7,811 nucleotides of DNA, taken from Sideroxydans lithotrophicus (lineage in GTDB: Bacteria; Pseudomonadota; Gammaproteobacteria; Burkholderiales; Sulfuriferulaceae). Below, one piece after another: positions 1 to 6,015 of this stretch. The position numbers and the translations under genes are program-made. The stretch covers positions 1-7,811 of the forward strand of contig DZDB01000091.1 of the NCBI GenBank assembly GCA_022736605.1, read 5' to 3'. The notes under the pieces were generated by a model that saw nothing but the letters and a program-made list of their open reading frames with translations, made no database searches and was not told the DNA's origin. Position 1 is the first letter of the stretch; each line of letters opens with the position of its first letter.

Positions 1-10
1 AGACGATGAT

Positions 11-38
11 CCAGCCGTTAGGCAAGCTGGCTATTTTT
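11..38 (+). terminator. Possible weak intrinsic terminator of an unseen gene
   Basis: The arms CCAGC (11-15) and GCTGG (26-30) can form a 5-bp stem with a 10-nt loop. On the plus strand this is followed after three bases by five T residues (34-38). That arrangement would suit termination of a plus-strand gene lying to the left of the window and converging on the DUF3579 gene. The stem is short and the upstream gene cannot be seen, so this is tentative. On the minus strand there is no T-run after the hairpin. Confidence 0.3.
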
Positions 39-327
39 GTTCGTCCTGATTGGCTGGATCGAGAATCTGCAGATCGTTTTCGCGGGCAAAACCCATCAGG
101 AACGAAAATGCGCCGGGCTGTTCCTGTTGTAGCGCTTTGTTGACTACCACGCACTTGACCCCGTTTAGCGTCATTGGGCGCACATGGGGGGAATAACTCA
201 TGCGATGGTCTTCGCCATAGGTAGAAAAAACGCCGGATAAGCGTTCTGCCCAATCACTGGGGCGAAAAGTACGCCCGGAAGTGGTGAGGCCCTGAATGAC
301 AAGTTCGTTTTGCGTCAGTTCTGACAT
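31..327 (-). CDS. DUF3579 family protein (function unknown)
   Basis: This encodes a 98-residue soluble protein with no signal peptide, membrane segment or cysteine cluster. I recognise the pattern of the DUF3579 family: an N-terminal ELVIQGLTTSGRTFRPSDWAE stretch (about residues 8-28), a central block around YSPHVRPMTLNGVKCVVV (45-62) and a C-terminal FSFLMGFARENDLQI block (74-88). The family is small, found mainly in Betaproteobacteria, and has no established function. The start is chosen because family members begin a few residues before the ELVIQG block, although no clear Shine-Dalgarno precedes this ATG. The gene diverges from sodB. From memory, family members often lie among arginine biosynthesis genes, and argD-argF-argG lie just beyond sodB here, so a link to arginine metabolism is possible but unproven. 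The family call is fairly sure; any function would be a guess. Confidence 0.85.
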   Translation of the reverse strand: MSELTQNELVIQGLTTSGRTFRPSDWAERLSGVFSTYGEDHRMSYSPHVRPMTLNGVKCVVVNKALQQEQPGAFSFLMGFARENDLQILDPANQDEQK

Positions 328-354
328 TTTATTGGTTTCTGATTGCCTGCGGCT

Positions 355-383
355 ATTTTAACAGACTATGCTTGGGCAGTTAA
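355..383 (-). promoter_or_regulatory. Candidate sigma-70 promoter for the DUF3579 gene
   Basis: Read on the minus strand, a -35 hexamer TTAACT (378-383, four of six consensus matches) and a -10 hexamer TAAAAT (355-360, five of six) are separated by exactly 17 bp. Transcription would start near 348, giving a leader of about 20 nt before the ATG at 327. The leader has no clear Shine-Dalgarno. The -35 overlaps a TTAACG hexamer that recurs in this intergenic region. Confidence 0.5.
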
Positions 384-399
384 CGTAGCATAAGCATTG

Positions 400-493
400 A
401 TCGTTAAAAATCCTGACGGTTCAGATAAAATCTGTATTGCATTCGTTCAGAGACTGCGCCGCATTGGATTTGTTCAACACCGAATCGTTAAAA
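400..493. repeat. Short direct repeat ATCGTTAAAA, two copies 84 bp apart
   Basis: The ten bases ATCGTTAAAA occur at 400-409 and again at 484-493. The inner hexamer CGTTAA recurs at 534-539, and its reverse complement TTAACG is at 380-385. The 84-bp spacing is close to eight helical turns. The copies could be binding sites for a regulator of the divergent genes, but no regulator family is recognised and chance is a real alternative in an A+T-rich spacer. Confidence 0.35.
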
Positions 494-508
494 TGCTGCT
501 GAGCATTT
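491..508 (+). other. Small hairpin AAATGCT/AGCATTT
   Basis: Perfect 7-bp arms (491-497 and 502-508) flank a GCTG loop. No T-run follows on the plus strand, so this is not a terminator in that direction. It lies upstream of the candidate sodB promoter and overlaps the second ATCGTTAAAA repeat. It could be an operator-like palindrome or mere coincidence. Confidence 0.35.
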
Positions 509-513
509 AGTGC

Positions 514-542
514 TTGCCCGCTGGGTCGGATTCCGTTAAATA
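514..542 (+). promoter_or_regulatory. Weak candidate promoter for sodB
   Basis: TTGCCC (514-519, four of six matches to the -35 consensus) is followed after 16-17 bp by TTAAAT or TAAATA (536-542). Transcription would begin near 549 and give a leader of about 80 nt, including the GCCTG/CAGGC hairpin at 579-592. The -10 is poor and the call is tentative. A second CGTTAA element overlaps the -10. Confidence 0.3.
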
Positions 543-616
543 TAGCGCTGTCGTCATGATTTGGTGCGTGTAAGCGACGCCTGATTGCAGGCAACTGAAT
601 ATTTTTATTGATTCTC

Positions 617-622
617 AAGGAG
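617..622 (+). promoter_or_regulatory. Ribosome binding site of sodB
   Basis: AAGGAG lies seven bases before the ATG at 630. It is the best Shine-Dalgarno in the window and fixes the sodB start. Confidence 0.85.
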
Positions 623-629
623 AAAACAC

Positions 630-1211
630 ATGATTCATGAATTACCAGCATTGCCATACGCCAAAGACGCCTTGCAGCCTCATATTTCGGCAGAGACGAT
701 TGAATATCACTATGGCAAGCATCATCAAACCTACGTGACCAACCTGAATAACCTGATCAAGGGGACTGAATTTGAAGCCATGAGCCTGGAAGACATCATC
801 ATGAAGTCTTCGGGTGGTGTTTTCAACAATGCAGCGCAGATTTGGAATCATACGTTTTACTGGCACTGTCTGAGCCCGAACGGCGGCGGTGCACCGACGG
901 GTGCGCTGGCAGATGCCATCAATGCCAAATGGGGTTCGTTCGATGCTTTCAAGGACGCATTTAGCAAGGCGTCTGTCGGCACATTCGGTTCCGGCTGGGG
1001 CTGGCTGGTAAAAGGCAAGGACGGCGCGCTGGAAATTGTTTCCACCAGCAATGCAGCCACGCCAATGACCAATGGCCAGACCGCGTTGATGACTTGTGAT
1101 GTGTGGGAGCATGCCTACTATATTGACTACCGCAACGCCCGCCCCAAGTATGTAGAGGTGTTCTGGAATCTGGTAAACTGGGATTTCGTGTCGAAAAATT
1201 ACGCAGCGTAA
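630..1211 (+). CDS. sodB: Superoxide dismutase, iron type
   Basis: This cytosolic enzyme converts superoxide to hydrogen peroxide and oxygen. The 193-residue length equals that of E. coli SodB, and there is no export signal. The four metal ligands are visible: H27 (in HYGKHHQTY), H74 (in NHTFYW), and D157 and H161 (in DVWEHAYYIDY). Q70 in the AAQIWNHTF block is the outer-sphere glutamine at the position typical of the iron-type enzymes (manganese types place it elsewhere), so iron is the likely metal; a cambialistic enzyme cannot be excluded. The C-terminal YRNARPKYVEVFWNLVNWDFV block is standard. A strong Shine-Dalgarno supports the start. The gene diverges from the DUF3579 gene and ends in its own intrinsic terminator, so it is probably transcribed alone. 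Confidence 0.97.
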   Translation: MIHELPALPYAKDALQPHISAETIEYHYGKHHQTYVTNLNNLIKGTEFEAMSLEDIIMKSSGGVFNNAAQIWNHTFYWHCLSPNGGGAPTGALADAINAKWGSFDAFKDAFSKASVGTFGSGWGWLVKGKDGALEIVSTSNAATPMTNGQTALMTCDVWEHAYYIDYRNARPKYVEVFWNLVNWDFVSKNYAA

Positions 1212-1232
1212 TCTTGACGTAAGGCACTCCAA

Positions 1233-1260
1233 ACGGCGGCGCAAGCCGCCGTGTGTTTTT
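1233..1260 (+). terminator. Intrinsic terminator of sodB
   Basis: Perfect 8-bp arms ACGGCGGC (1233-1240) and GCCGCCGT (1245-1252) close a GCAA tetraloop (1241-1244) and are followed by GTG and a run of five T residues (1256-1260). It begins 21 bases after the sodB stop codon. It also sits only about 35 bp upstream of argD, so it insulates the arg operon from sodB unless there is read-through. Confidence 0.88.
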
Positions 1261-1295
1261 AATGCTGCATTTATTTACTCATTAAGCCAACCACC

Positions 1296-2477
1296 ATGTC
1301 TTATTTGATGAACACCTATGCACGCCAACCCGTAGCCTTTGTCCGCGGCGAAGGCGTCTGGTTATGGGATGAAGCCGGTAACAAATACCTGGATGCGCTG
1401 GCTGGCGTCGCGGTCAACGGGCTTGGCCATGCGCACCCAAAGCTGACACAAGCGATTTGCGAGCAAGTCAACAACCTGATTCATACCTCAAATATTTATG
1501 GCGTGTTGCGTCAGGAACAGCTGGCTGAACGGCTATGCGCGTTGTCCGGTATGGACAAGGTATTTTTCTGTAATTCGGGTTGCGAGGCCAATGAGGCAGC
1601 CATCAAGCTGGCACGTCTGTATGGTCACCACAAAGGCATTGCCACGCCGACGATTATCGTGATGGAAAAAGCCTTTCATGGTCGCACCATGGCGACCTTG
1701 ACCGCCACCGGCAGCCGCAAGGTGCAGGCCGGTTTCGAACCGTTGCTGACAGGTTTTGCGCGGGTGCCATATAACGATGTGGAGGCGGTGCGTCAGGTTG
1801 CCGAACATAATCATGACGTGGTGGCAGTCCTGGTTGAGCCGATTCAGGGTGAGGGCGGTATCAAGATTCCGGACGCCGATTATTTGCACGCGTTGCGCCA
1901 GATTTGCGATGACAAAGGCTGGCTGCTGATGCTGGACGAAGTGCAGTCTGGCATTGGCCGCACCGGCACCTGGTTTGGATTCCAGCATACCGACGTCGTG
2001 CCGGATGTGATGACGCTGGCCAAAGGCCTCGGGTCGGGCGTGCCGGTTGGTGCCTGCGTTGCGCGTGGTGCTGCAGCCGATGTTTTCCAGCCGGGCAACC
2101 ATGGTTCGACGTTCGGCGGCAATCCGCTGGCGTGTACCGCCGGTCTGGCCACGCTACAGGTGCTGGAGGAAGATCAACTGCTGGGCAATGCGACACAAAT
2201 TGGCGGACAGATCGTCGAGGGCTTTAAACAATCGCTGGCAGGTGTTGCAGGCATCAAGCAAATACGCGGTGTCGGGATGATGATAGGCATTGAACTTGAC
2301 CGGCCCTGCGGCGAACTGGTCAAGCTGGCGCTGGCACAGCGTTTGTTGATTAACGTCACCGCTGATAACGTGATCCGGCTAGTGCCACCGCTGGTCATGA
2401 GAGAGGCCGAAGCGCAGCACTTGATTGCTGGTTTGAGTCCGATCATCCGCGAATTTTTGGGCAGGGCTTCTGGATGA
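1296..2477 (+). CDS. argD: Acetylornithine aminotransferase
   Basis: This PLP-dependent class-III aminotransferase transfers an amino group from glutamate to N-acetylglutamate 5-semialdehyde, giving N-acetylornithine in cytosolic arginine synthesis; ArgD enzymes often also serve in lysine synthesis. It has 393 residues, normal for the family. Visible blocks are GLGHAHP (42-48), the phosphate-binding NSGCEANE (93-100), FHGR (127-130), EPIQGEGG (181-188), the cofactor aspartate D214 in LMLDEVQSGIGRTG, and the Schiff-base lysine K243 in LAKGLGSGVPVGA, followed by GSTFGGNPLAC (270-280). The SYLMNTYARQPVAFVRGEG N-terminus looks typical and supports this ATG, although no Shine-Dalgarno precedes it and the upstream frame meets a stop at 1260. 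The stop overlaps the argF start (ATGA), implying translational coupling. Succinylornithine or GABA aminotransferase is much less likely in this context. Confidence 0.96.
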   Translation: MSYLMNTYARQPVAFVRGEGVWLWDEAGNKYLDALAGVAVNGLGHAHPKLTQAICEQVNNLIHTSNIYGVLRQEQLAERLCALSGMDKVFFCNSGCEANEAAIKLARLYGHHKGIATPTIIVMEKAFHGRTMATLTATGSRKVQAGFEPLLTGFARVPYNDVEAVRQVAEHNHDVVAVLVEPIQGEGGIKIPDADYLHALRQICDDKGWLLMLDEVQSGIGRTGTWFGFQHTDVVPDVMTLAKGLGSGVPVGACVARGAAADVFQPGNHGSTFGGNPLACTAGLATLQVLEEDQLLGNATQIGGQIVEGFKQSLAGVAGIKQIRGVGMMIGIELDRPCGELVKLALAQRLLINVTADNVIRLVPPLVMREAEAQHLIAGLSPIIREFLGRASG

Positions 2478-3397
2478 GTCTAATCAAGCATTTTTTGCAA
2501 TTTCAGGATCTGACGCGGGACGAATTCGAATATATTTTCGAGCGTGCCAAAATCATCAAGGCGCGCTTCAAAAACTACCAGCCCTACCATCCGCTTGGCG
2601 ACCGTACGCTGGCGATGATTTTTGAAAAACAGTCCACGCGTACACGTTTGTCATTTGAAGCCGGTATGCACCAGCTCGGTGGTTCGGCAATCTATTTGAA
2701 TACCCGGGATACACAATTGGGACGTGGCGAGCCGGTCGAAGACGCCGCAGAAGTGATCTCGCGCATGGTTGATATGGTGATGATCCGCACCTTCGAGCAG
2801 GACATTATTGAGCGTTTTGCCAGTCATTCGCGTGTGCCGGTCATCAACGGCCTGACCAATGAGTATCATCCATGCCAGATCATGGCGGATATTTTCACCT
2901 TCATCGAGCATCGCGGCTGCATCAAAGGCAAAACCGTGGCGTGGGTGGGCGACTCCAACAATATGTGCAATACCTGGCTACAAGCCGCCGTCGTGCTGGA
3001 TTTCAACGTGCACGTCTCGACCCCGCCGGGCTACGAGGTTGAGCCTGAACGCGCGGGTTTGTACGATACCAGCCATTACGAGAGCTTCGTTGATCCGATG
3101 GAAGCTTGCAAAGGTGCTGATCTGGTCACCACCGACGTTTGGACCAGCATGGGCTTTGAAGCAGAAAATGAGGAACGCAAGCGCGATTTTCATGACTGGC
3201 AAGTGGATGCTGAAATGATGCAGGTTGCGGCCAGCGATGCTGTATTCATGCACTGTTTGCCTGCACATCGCGGCGAGGAAGTCGCAGCCGAGGTGATCGA
3301 TGGCGCGCAAAGTGTGGTGTGGGATGAGGCGGAAAACCGCCTGCATACGCAAAAAGCCCTGATGGAATATTTATTGTTGGGAAAAGTAAATGAGTGA
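2474..3397 (+). CDS. argF: Ornithine carbamoyltransferase
   Basis: This cytosolic enzyme condenses carbamoyl phosphate with ornithine to make citrulline. At 307 residues it has the usual length. Signature motifs are all intact: the carbamoyl-phosphate site STRTR (54-58), HPCQ (132-135), the ornithine loop DVWTSMG (221-227) and HCLPAHRGEE (260-269), where C261 is the substrate-binding cysteine. The N-terminal carbamoyl-phosphate domain and C-terminal ornithine domain are both complete. The ATG lies within the argD stop (ATGA), and the stop lies 8 bp inside argG, so this is the middle gene of a coupled trio. A biosynthetic rather than catabolic role is inferred from argD and argG and the absence of arcA or arcC nearby. 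Confidence 0.97.
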   Translation: MSLIKHFLQFQDLTRDEFEYIFERAKIIKARFKNYQPYHPLGDRTLAMIFEKQSTRTRLSFEAGMHQLGGSAIYLNTRDTQLGRGEPVEDAAEVISRMVDMVMIRTFEQDIIERFASHSRVPVINGLTNEYHPCQIMADIFTFIEHRGCIKGKTVAWVGDSNNMCNTWLQAAVVLDFNVHVSTPPGYEVEPERAGLYDTSHYESFVDPMEACKGADLVTTDVWTSMGFEAENEERKRDFHDWQVDAEMMQVAASDAVFMHCLPAHRGEEVAAEVIDGAQSVVWDEAENRLHTQKALMEYLLLGKVNE

Positions 3398-4607
3398 CGT
3401 GAAAAAAGTCGTACTCGCCTATTCGGGCGGGCTGGATACCTCGGTAATCCTGAAGTGGCTGCAAGACAGTTACCAGTGTGAAGTGGTGACCTTTACCGCC
3501 GATATCGGTCAGGGCGAAGAGCTTGAGCCGGCGCGGGAGAAGGCGAAAAAATTCGGCGTCAAAGAAATTTTCATCGACGACCTGCGGGAAGAGTTCGTGC
3601 GCGATTTTGTGTTCCCGATGTTTCGTGCCAACACCGTGTATGAAGGCGAATACCTGCTCGGCACCTCCATCGCGCGGCCGCTGATTGCCAAGCGCCTGAT
3701 TGAAATTGCCAACCTGACTGGTGCCGATACCATTTCGCACGGTGCCACCGGCAAGGGCAACGACCAGGTGCGTTTCGAGCTGGGTGCGTATGCGCTCAAG
3801 CCGGATATCAAGATCATTGCGCCGTGGCGTGAATGGGATTTGCTGTCGCGCGAAAAATTGCTGGCTTACGCCGAAACGCATGGCATTCCGGTGGAAATGA
3901 AGCATAAAGCTGGTGGCAGCCCATATAGCATGGACGCTAATCTGCTGCATATTTCCTATGAAGGGCGCGCGCTGGAAAATCCGGCTGACGAGCCCGAAGC
4001 TGATATGTGGCGCTGGAGCGTTTCACCTGAGCAGGCACCCGATGCGGCGGAATATATCGATCTGGAATTCAGGCAGGGCGACATCGTCGCCATCAACGGG
4101 CAGGCCATGAGCGCCGCGACCGTATTGGCCGAGCTGAATCGTCTGGGTGGCAAGCACGGCATTGGTCGCCAGGATCTGGTGGAAAACCGTTACGTCGGCA
4201 TGAAGTCGCGTGGCTGTTACGAAACCCCGGGCGGCACCATCATGTTGCGTGCTCACCGTGCCATCGAATCGATTACGCTGGATCGTGAAGTCGCGCATCT
4301 GAAAGACGAACTGATGCCGCGTTATGCCAGCCTGATCTATAACGGCTACTGGTGGAGTCCTGAGCGCGCCATGCTGCAAACCATGATTGATGCATCGCAA
4401 GCGCATGTAAACGGCTGGGTGCGGGTCAAATTATACAAGGGCAATGTGATTGTGGTCGGCCGTGATTCGAAAACCGATTCATTATTTGACGCTACCATTG
4501 CCACATTTGAAGATGACGCGGGTGCCTATAATCAAGCCGATGCAGGCGGTTTTATCAAACTCAACGCCTTGCGCCTGCGTATCGCAGCCAAACTGAAGAA
4601 TAAATAA
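3390..4607 (+). CDS. argG: Argininosuccinate synthase
   Basis: This enzyme joins citrulline and aspartate, using ATP, to make argininosuccinate, the penultimate step of arginine synthesis. It has 405 residues, typical of the short (type 1) bacterial form. Visible motifs are the N-type ATP-pyrophosphatase loop SGGLDTS (12-18), YEGEYLLGTSIARP (84-97), GATGKGNDQVRFE (118-130) and the citrulline/aspartate-site block GGSPYSMDANLLHISYEGR (175-193). The start overlaps the end of argF by 8 bp and has a weak GGGA upstream, so coupled translation is likely. ppnP follows after 11 bp. The lyase ArgH, which completes the pathway, is not in this window. Confidence 0.97.
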   Translation: MSDVKKVVLAYSGGLDTSVILKWLQDSYQCEVVTFTADIGQGEELEPAREKAKKFGVKEIFIDDLREEFVRDFVFPMFRANTVYEGEYLLGTSIARPLIAKRLIEIANLTGADTISHGATGKGNDQVRFELGAYALKPDIKIIAPWREWDLLSREKLLAYAETHGIPVEMKHKAGGSPYSMDANLLHISYEGRALENPADEPEADMWRWSVSPEQAPDAAEYIDLEFRQGDIVAINGQAMSAATVLAELNRLGGKHGIGRQDLVENRYVGMKSRGCYETPGGTIMLRAHRAIESITLDREVAHLKDELMPRYASLIYNGYWWSPERAMLQTMIDASQAHVNGWVRVKLYKGNVIVVGRDSKTDSLFDATIATFEDDAGAYNQADAGGFIKLNALRLRIAAKLKNK

Positions 4608-4618
4608 CAGGAAGCGTC

Positions 4619-4930
4619 ATGTCTCAATTCGATCAAGTCAGCGTCATCAAGCAAGCCAATGTGTATTTTGACGGCAAATGCGTTTCGCATACTGTTGTAT
4701 TGCCTGATGGCAGCAAAAAGAGCGTCGGCGTGATTTTCCCCAGCACGCTGGTGTTCAATACCGGCGCGCCGGAAATTATGGAAATCAACAGCGGCACCTG
4801 CAAAGTCAAGCTGGCGGGTGAGTCAGACTGGAAAACTTATACAGCGGGTCAGCAATTTGCCGTGCCAGGCAACAGCAAATTCGATATCGAAACTCTCGAA
4901 ATGCTCGATTACGTCTGCCATTTCGGTTAA
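4619..4930 (+). CDS. ppnP: Pyrimidine/purine nucleoside phosphorylase
   Basis: This is a small single-domain cupin-like protein of the PpnP (YaiE, formerly DUF1255) family. In E. coli the family member cleaves a broad range of nucleosides with phosphate, giving the free base and ribose 1-phosphate. It has 103 residues, slightly longer than E. coli PpnP. Family blocks seen are ANVYFDGKCVSHTV (13-26), a GVIFPSTLVFNTGAPEIMEINSG stretch (37-59), W71 with the following YTAGQQFAVP (74-83) and the terminal DYVCHFG. An AGGAAG Shine-Dalgarno about 5 bp before the ATG supports the start. It is 11 bp behind argG and 23 bp ahead of yajQ, so it is probably part of the same transcript. No functional link to arginine synthesis is evident. 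Confidence 0.92.
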   Translation: MSQFDQVSVIKQANVYFDGKCVSHTVVLPDGSKKSVGVIFPSTLVFNTGAPEIMEINSGTCKVKLAGESDWKTYTAGQQFAVPGNSKFDIETLEMLDYVCHFG

Positions 4931-4953
4931 CCCACTCTTAAGCTGGAGCGACC

Positions 4954-5439
4954 ATGCCATCGTTCGATATTGTGTCCGAAGTGGACAAGCAGGAAGTCAA
5001 AAACGCAGTTGAACAAACCAGTAAGGAAGTCAGTACGCGCTTTGATTTCAAAGGTTCGGATGCCCGCGTTGAACAAGCTGAATATGTGTTGACGGTATAC
5101 GCCGACGATGACTTCAAGCTTGATCAGGTGCAGGAAATTCTCAATGGCAAACTCATCAAGCGCGGCATCGATATCAAGTGTCTGGACATGGGTAAATCCG
5201 AAAAAGTGACCGGCAACAAGGTCAAGCGTACCGCCACAGTTAAAACCGGTGTTGAGTCGGAACTGGCCAAGAAAATTGTGCGTATCATCAAGGACAGCAA
5301 GCTCAAGGTGCAGGCCAGCATTCAGGGCGAGGCGGTACGCGTGACCGGCGCCAAGCGTGATTTGTTGCAAGAGGCGATTGCGCTGGTGCGTAAGGAAATC
5401 AAGGATTTTCCGCTGCAATACCAGAATTTCAGAGATTGA
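4954..5439 (+). CDS. yajQ: YajQ family nucleotide/cyclic di-GMP-binding protein
   Basis: This cytosolic protein of the YajQ (UPF0234, DUF520) family has 161 residues, close to the E. coli length. A Xanthomonas member binds cyclic di-GMP and works with a transcription factor, but that role has not been shown for most members, so it should not be assumed here. Recognisable blocks are the MPSFDIVSEVDKQEV start, TRFDFKGSDARVE (28-40), a central KRGIDIKCLDMGKSEK stretch, a KKIVRIIKDSKLKVQASIQG stretch and the family C-terminus PLQYQNFRD. Such proteins fold as two linked alpha/beta RNP-like domains. GGAG eight bases before the ATG supports the start. It is the last gene of the arg-ppnP-yajQ run; the 108-bp gap after it separates the CBS gene. 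Confidence 0.94.
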   Translation: MPSFDIVSEVDKQEVKNAVEQTSKEVSTRFDFKGSDARVEQAEYVLTVYADDDFKLDQVQEILNGKLIKRGIDIKCLDMGKSEKVTGNKVKRTATVKTGVESELAKKIVRIIKDSKLKVQASIQGEAVRVTGAKRDLLQEAIALVRKEIKDFPLQYQNFRD

Positions 5440-5456
5440 TCCAAGCAGCCAGGAGG

Positions 5457-5489
5457 CCAGGCGCGCTTTCCCCTCGGTAGCGCATCTGG
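5457..5489 (+). other. Imperfect hairpin after yajQ
   Basis: CCAGG then GCGCT (5457-5467) can pair with AGCGC then TCTGG (5479-5489) around one C-A mismatch and an 11-nt loop, with one G-T wobble. A run of six T residues lies at 5505-5510, 15 bases beyond the stem, which is too far for a standard intrinsic terminator. It could be a processing or 3'-stabilising structure for the arg-ppnP-yajQ transcript, or coincidental. Confidence 0.3.
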
Positions 5490-5495
5490 TATGCT
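5467..5495 (+). promoter_or_regulatory. Candidate extended -10 promoter for the CBS-domain gene
   Basis: TGG directly before TATGCT (5490-5495, four of six -10 matches) gives the TGn extended -10 arrangement. A weak -35, TTTCCC (5467-5472), lies exactly 17 bp upstream. Transcription would start near 5502 and give a leader of about 45 nt. This would make the CBS gene a separate unit from yajQ. Confidence 0.4.
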
Positions 5496-5547
5496 GAATC
5501 AGGCTTTTTTAACACCTTGCCGCAGATGACACTAAGGAACCCAGGCC

Positions 5548-5982
5548 ATGATTATTCGTGAGATTTTGACCATCAAAGGTGGCGATATTTTCAGTATCGA
5601 ACCGGATCAATTGGTGTCGGAGGCGGTGAATCTGATGGTTCAGCAGGATGTCGGCTCGCTGGTCGTGCGTCAGGACGGCACCATGGTCGGGTTGATTACC
5701 GAGCGTGATGTGTTGCGTGGATTGAACGAGCGGGGATGTGCTCTGATTGCCGTCAAGGTCAGCGATATGATGATGACCGAGCCGATTATCGGCAGTCCTG
5801 ACGATACTGTAGATTACGTGCGTGGGGTGATGACGGAAAACCGCATCAGCCACTTGCCGGTGATGGATGGTGACACTTTGCTGGGTGTGATCTCGTTTCA
5901 CGATGTGGCGCGCGCCTGTCTGAATGCGGCTGATTTCGAAAACAACCTGCTGAAGCGCTATATCAAGCACTGGCCTGAATAA
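5548..5982 (+). CDS. Stand-alone two-CBS-domain protein
   Basis: This 144-residue cytosolic protein consists almost wholly of a CBS pair (Bateman module) with no attached enzyme, transporter or DNA-binding domain. The first CBS spans about residues 8-60 and ends in GLITERDVLR (48-57); the second spans about 72-128, with RISHLPVMD (99-107) and GVISFHDVAR (113-122). The S/T-x-x-D element that usually contacts ribose phosphate is present in the first repeat (TERD) and altered in the second (SFHD). CBS pairs commonly bind adenine nucleotides, so ligand sensing is likely, but ligand and partner are unknown. AAGGAA eight bases before the ATG supports the start. It converges on the DsrE-like gene with a 33-bp gap and no terminator visible between them. 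Confidence 0.93.
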   Translation: MIIREILTIKGGDIFSIEPDQLVSEAVNLMVQQDVGSLVVRQDGTMVGLITERDVLRGLNERGCALIAVKVSDMMMTEPIIGSPDDTVDYVRGVMTENRISHLPVMDGDTLLGVISFHDVARACLNAADFENNLLKRYIKHWPE

Positions 5983-6015
5983 ATCTTCATTTCCCTGGCA
6001 CAACGGGCGAATGAG

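Larger units (their letters stand above)
328..629. other. Divergent intergenic region between the DUF3579 gene and sodB
   Basis: This 302-bp stretch has no convincing coding sequence. It holds a good minus-strand promoter candidate for the DUF3579 gene (355-383), a weaker plus-strand candidate for sodB (514-542), a hairpin at 491-508, a smaller one at 579-592, and a short inverted repeat CAGAT/ATCTG at 422-434. The hexamer CGTTAA occurs at 402-407, 486-491 and 534-539, and inverted at 380-385. The sodB ribosome binding site lies at its right end. I see no Fur-box-like run of GATAAT hexamers and no tRNA. Confidence 0.8.

Noticed and set aside
328..629. A Fur box or other iron-regulator site upstream of sodB
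   Set aside because: Iron SOD genes are often iron-regulated, but I see no GATAATGATAATC-like sequence here.
421..657. A 78-codon minus-strand frame covering much of the DUF3579-sodB spacer
   Set aside because: It starts inside sodB, overlaps the sodB ribosome binding site and has no recognisable protein character.
1214..1242. TTGACG at 1214-1219 as a -35 for argD
   Set aside because: The position 17 bp downstream is the G+C-rich terminator stem, so no -10 is available.
642..1244. A 200-codon open frame antisense to sodB
   Set aside because: It mirrors sodB codons, shows no recognisable family and would lie over a gene with all catalytic residues intact.
1253..1295. An ArgR operator before argD
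   Set aside because: TGCAT and ATTA elements are present, but no paired TGAAT/ATTCA half-sites with normal spacing can be made out.
3246..3950. A 234-codon open frame antisense to the argF-argG junction
   Set aside because: It is a by-product of codon bias in argF and argG; its translation resembles no protein family I know and it has no ribosome binding site that I can point to.
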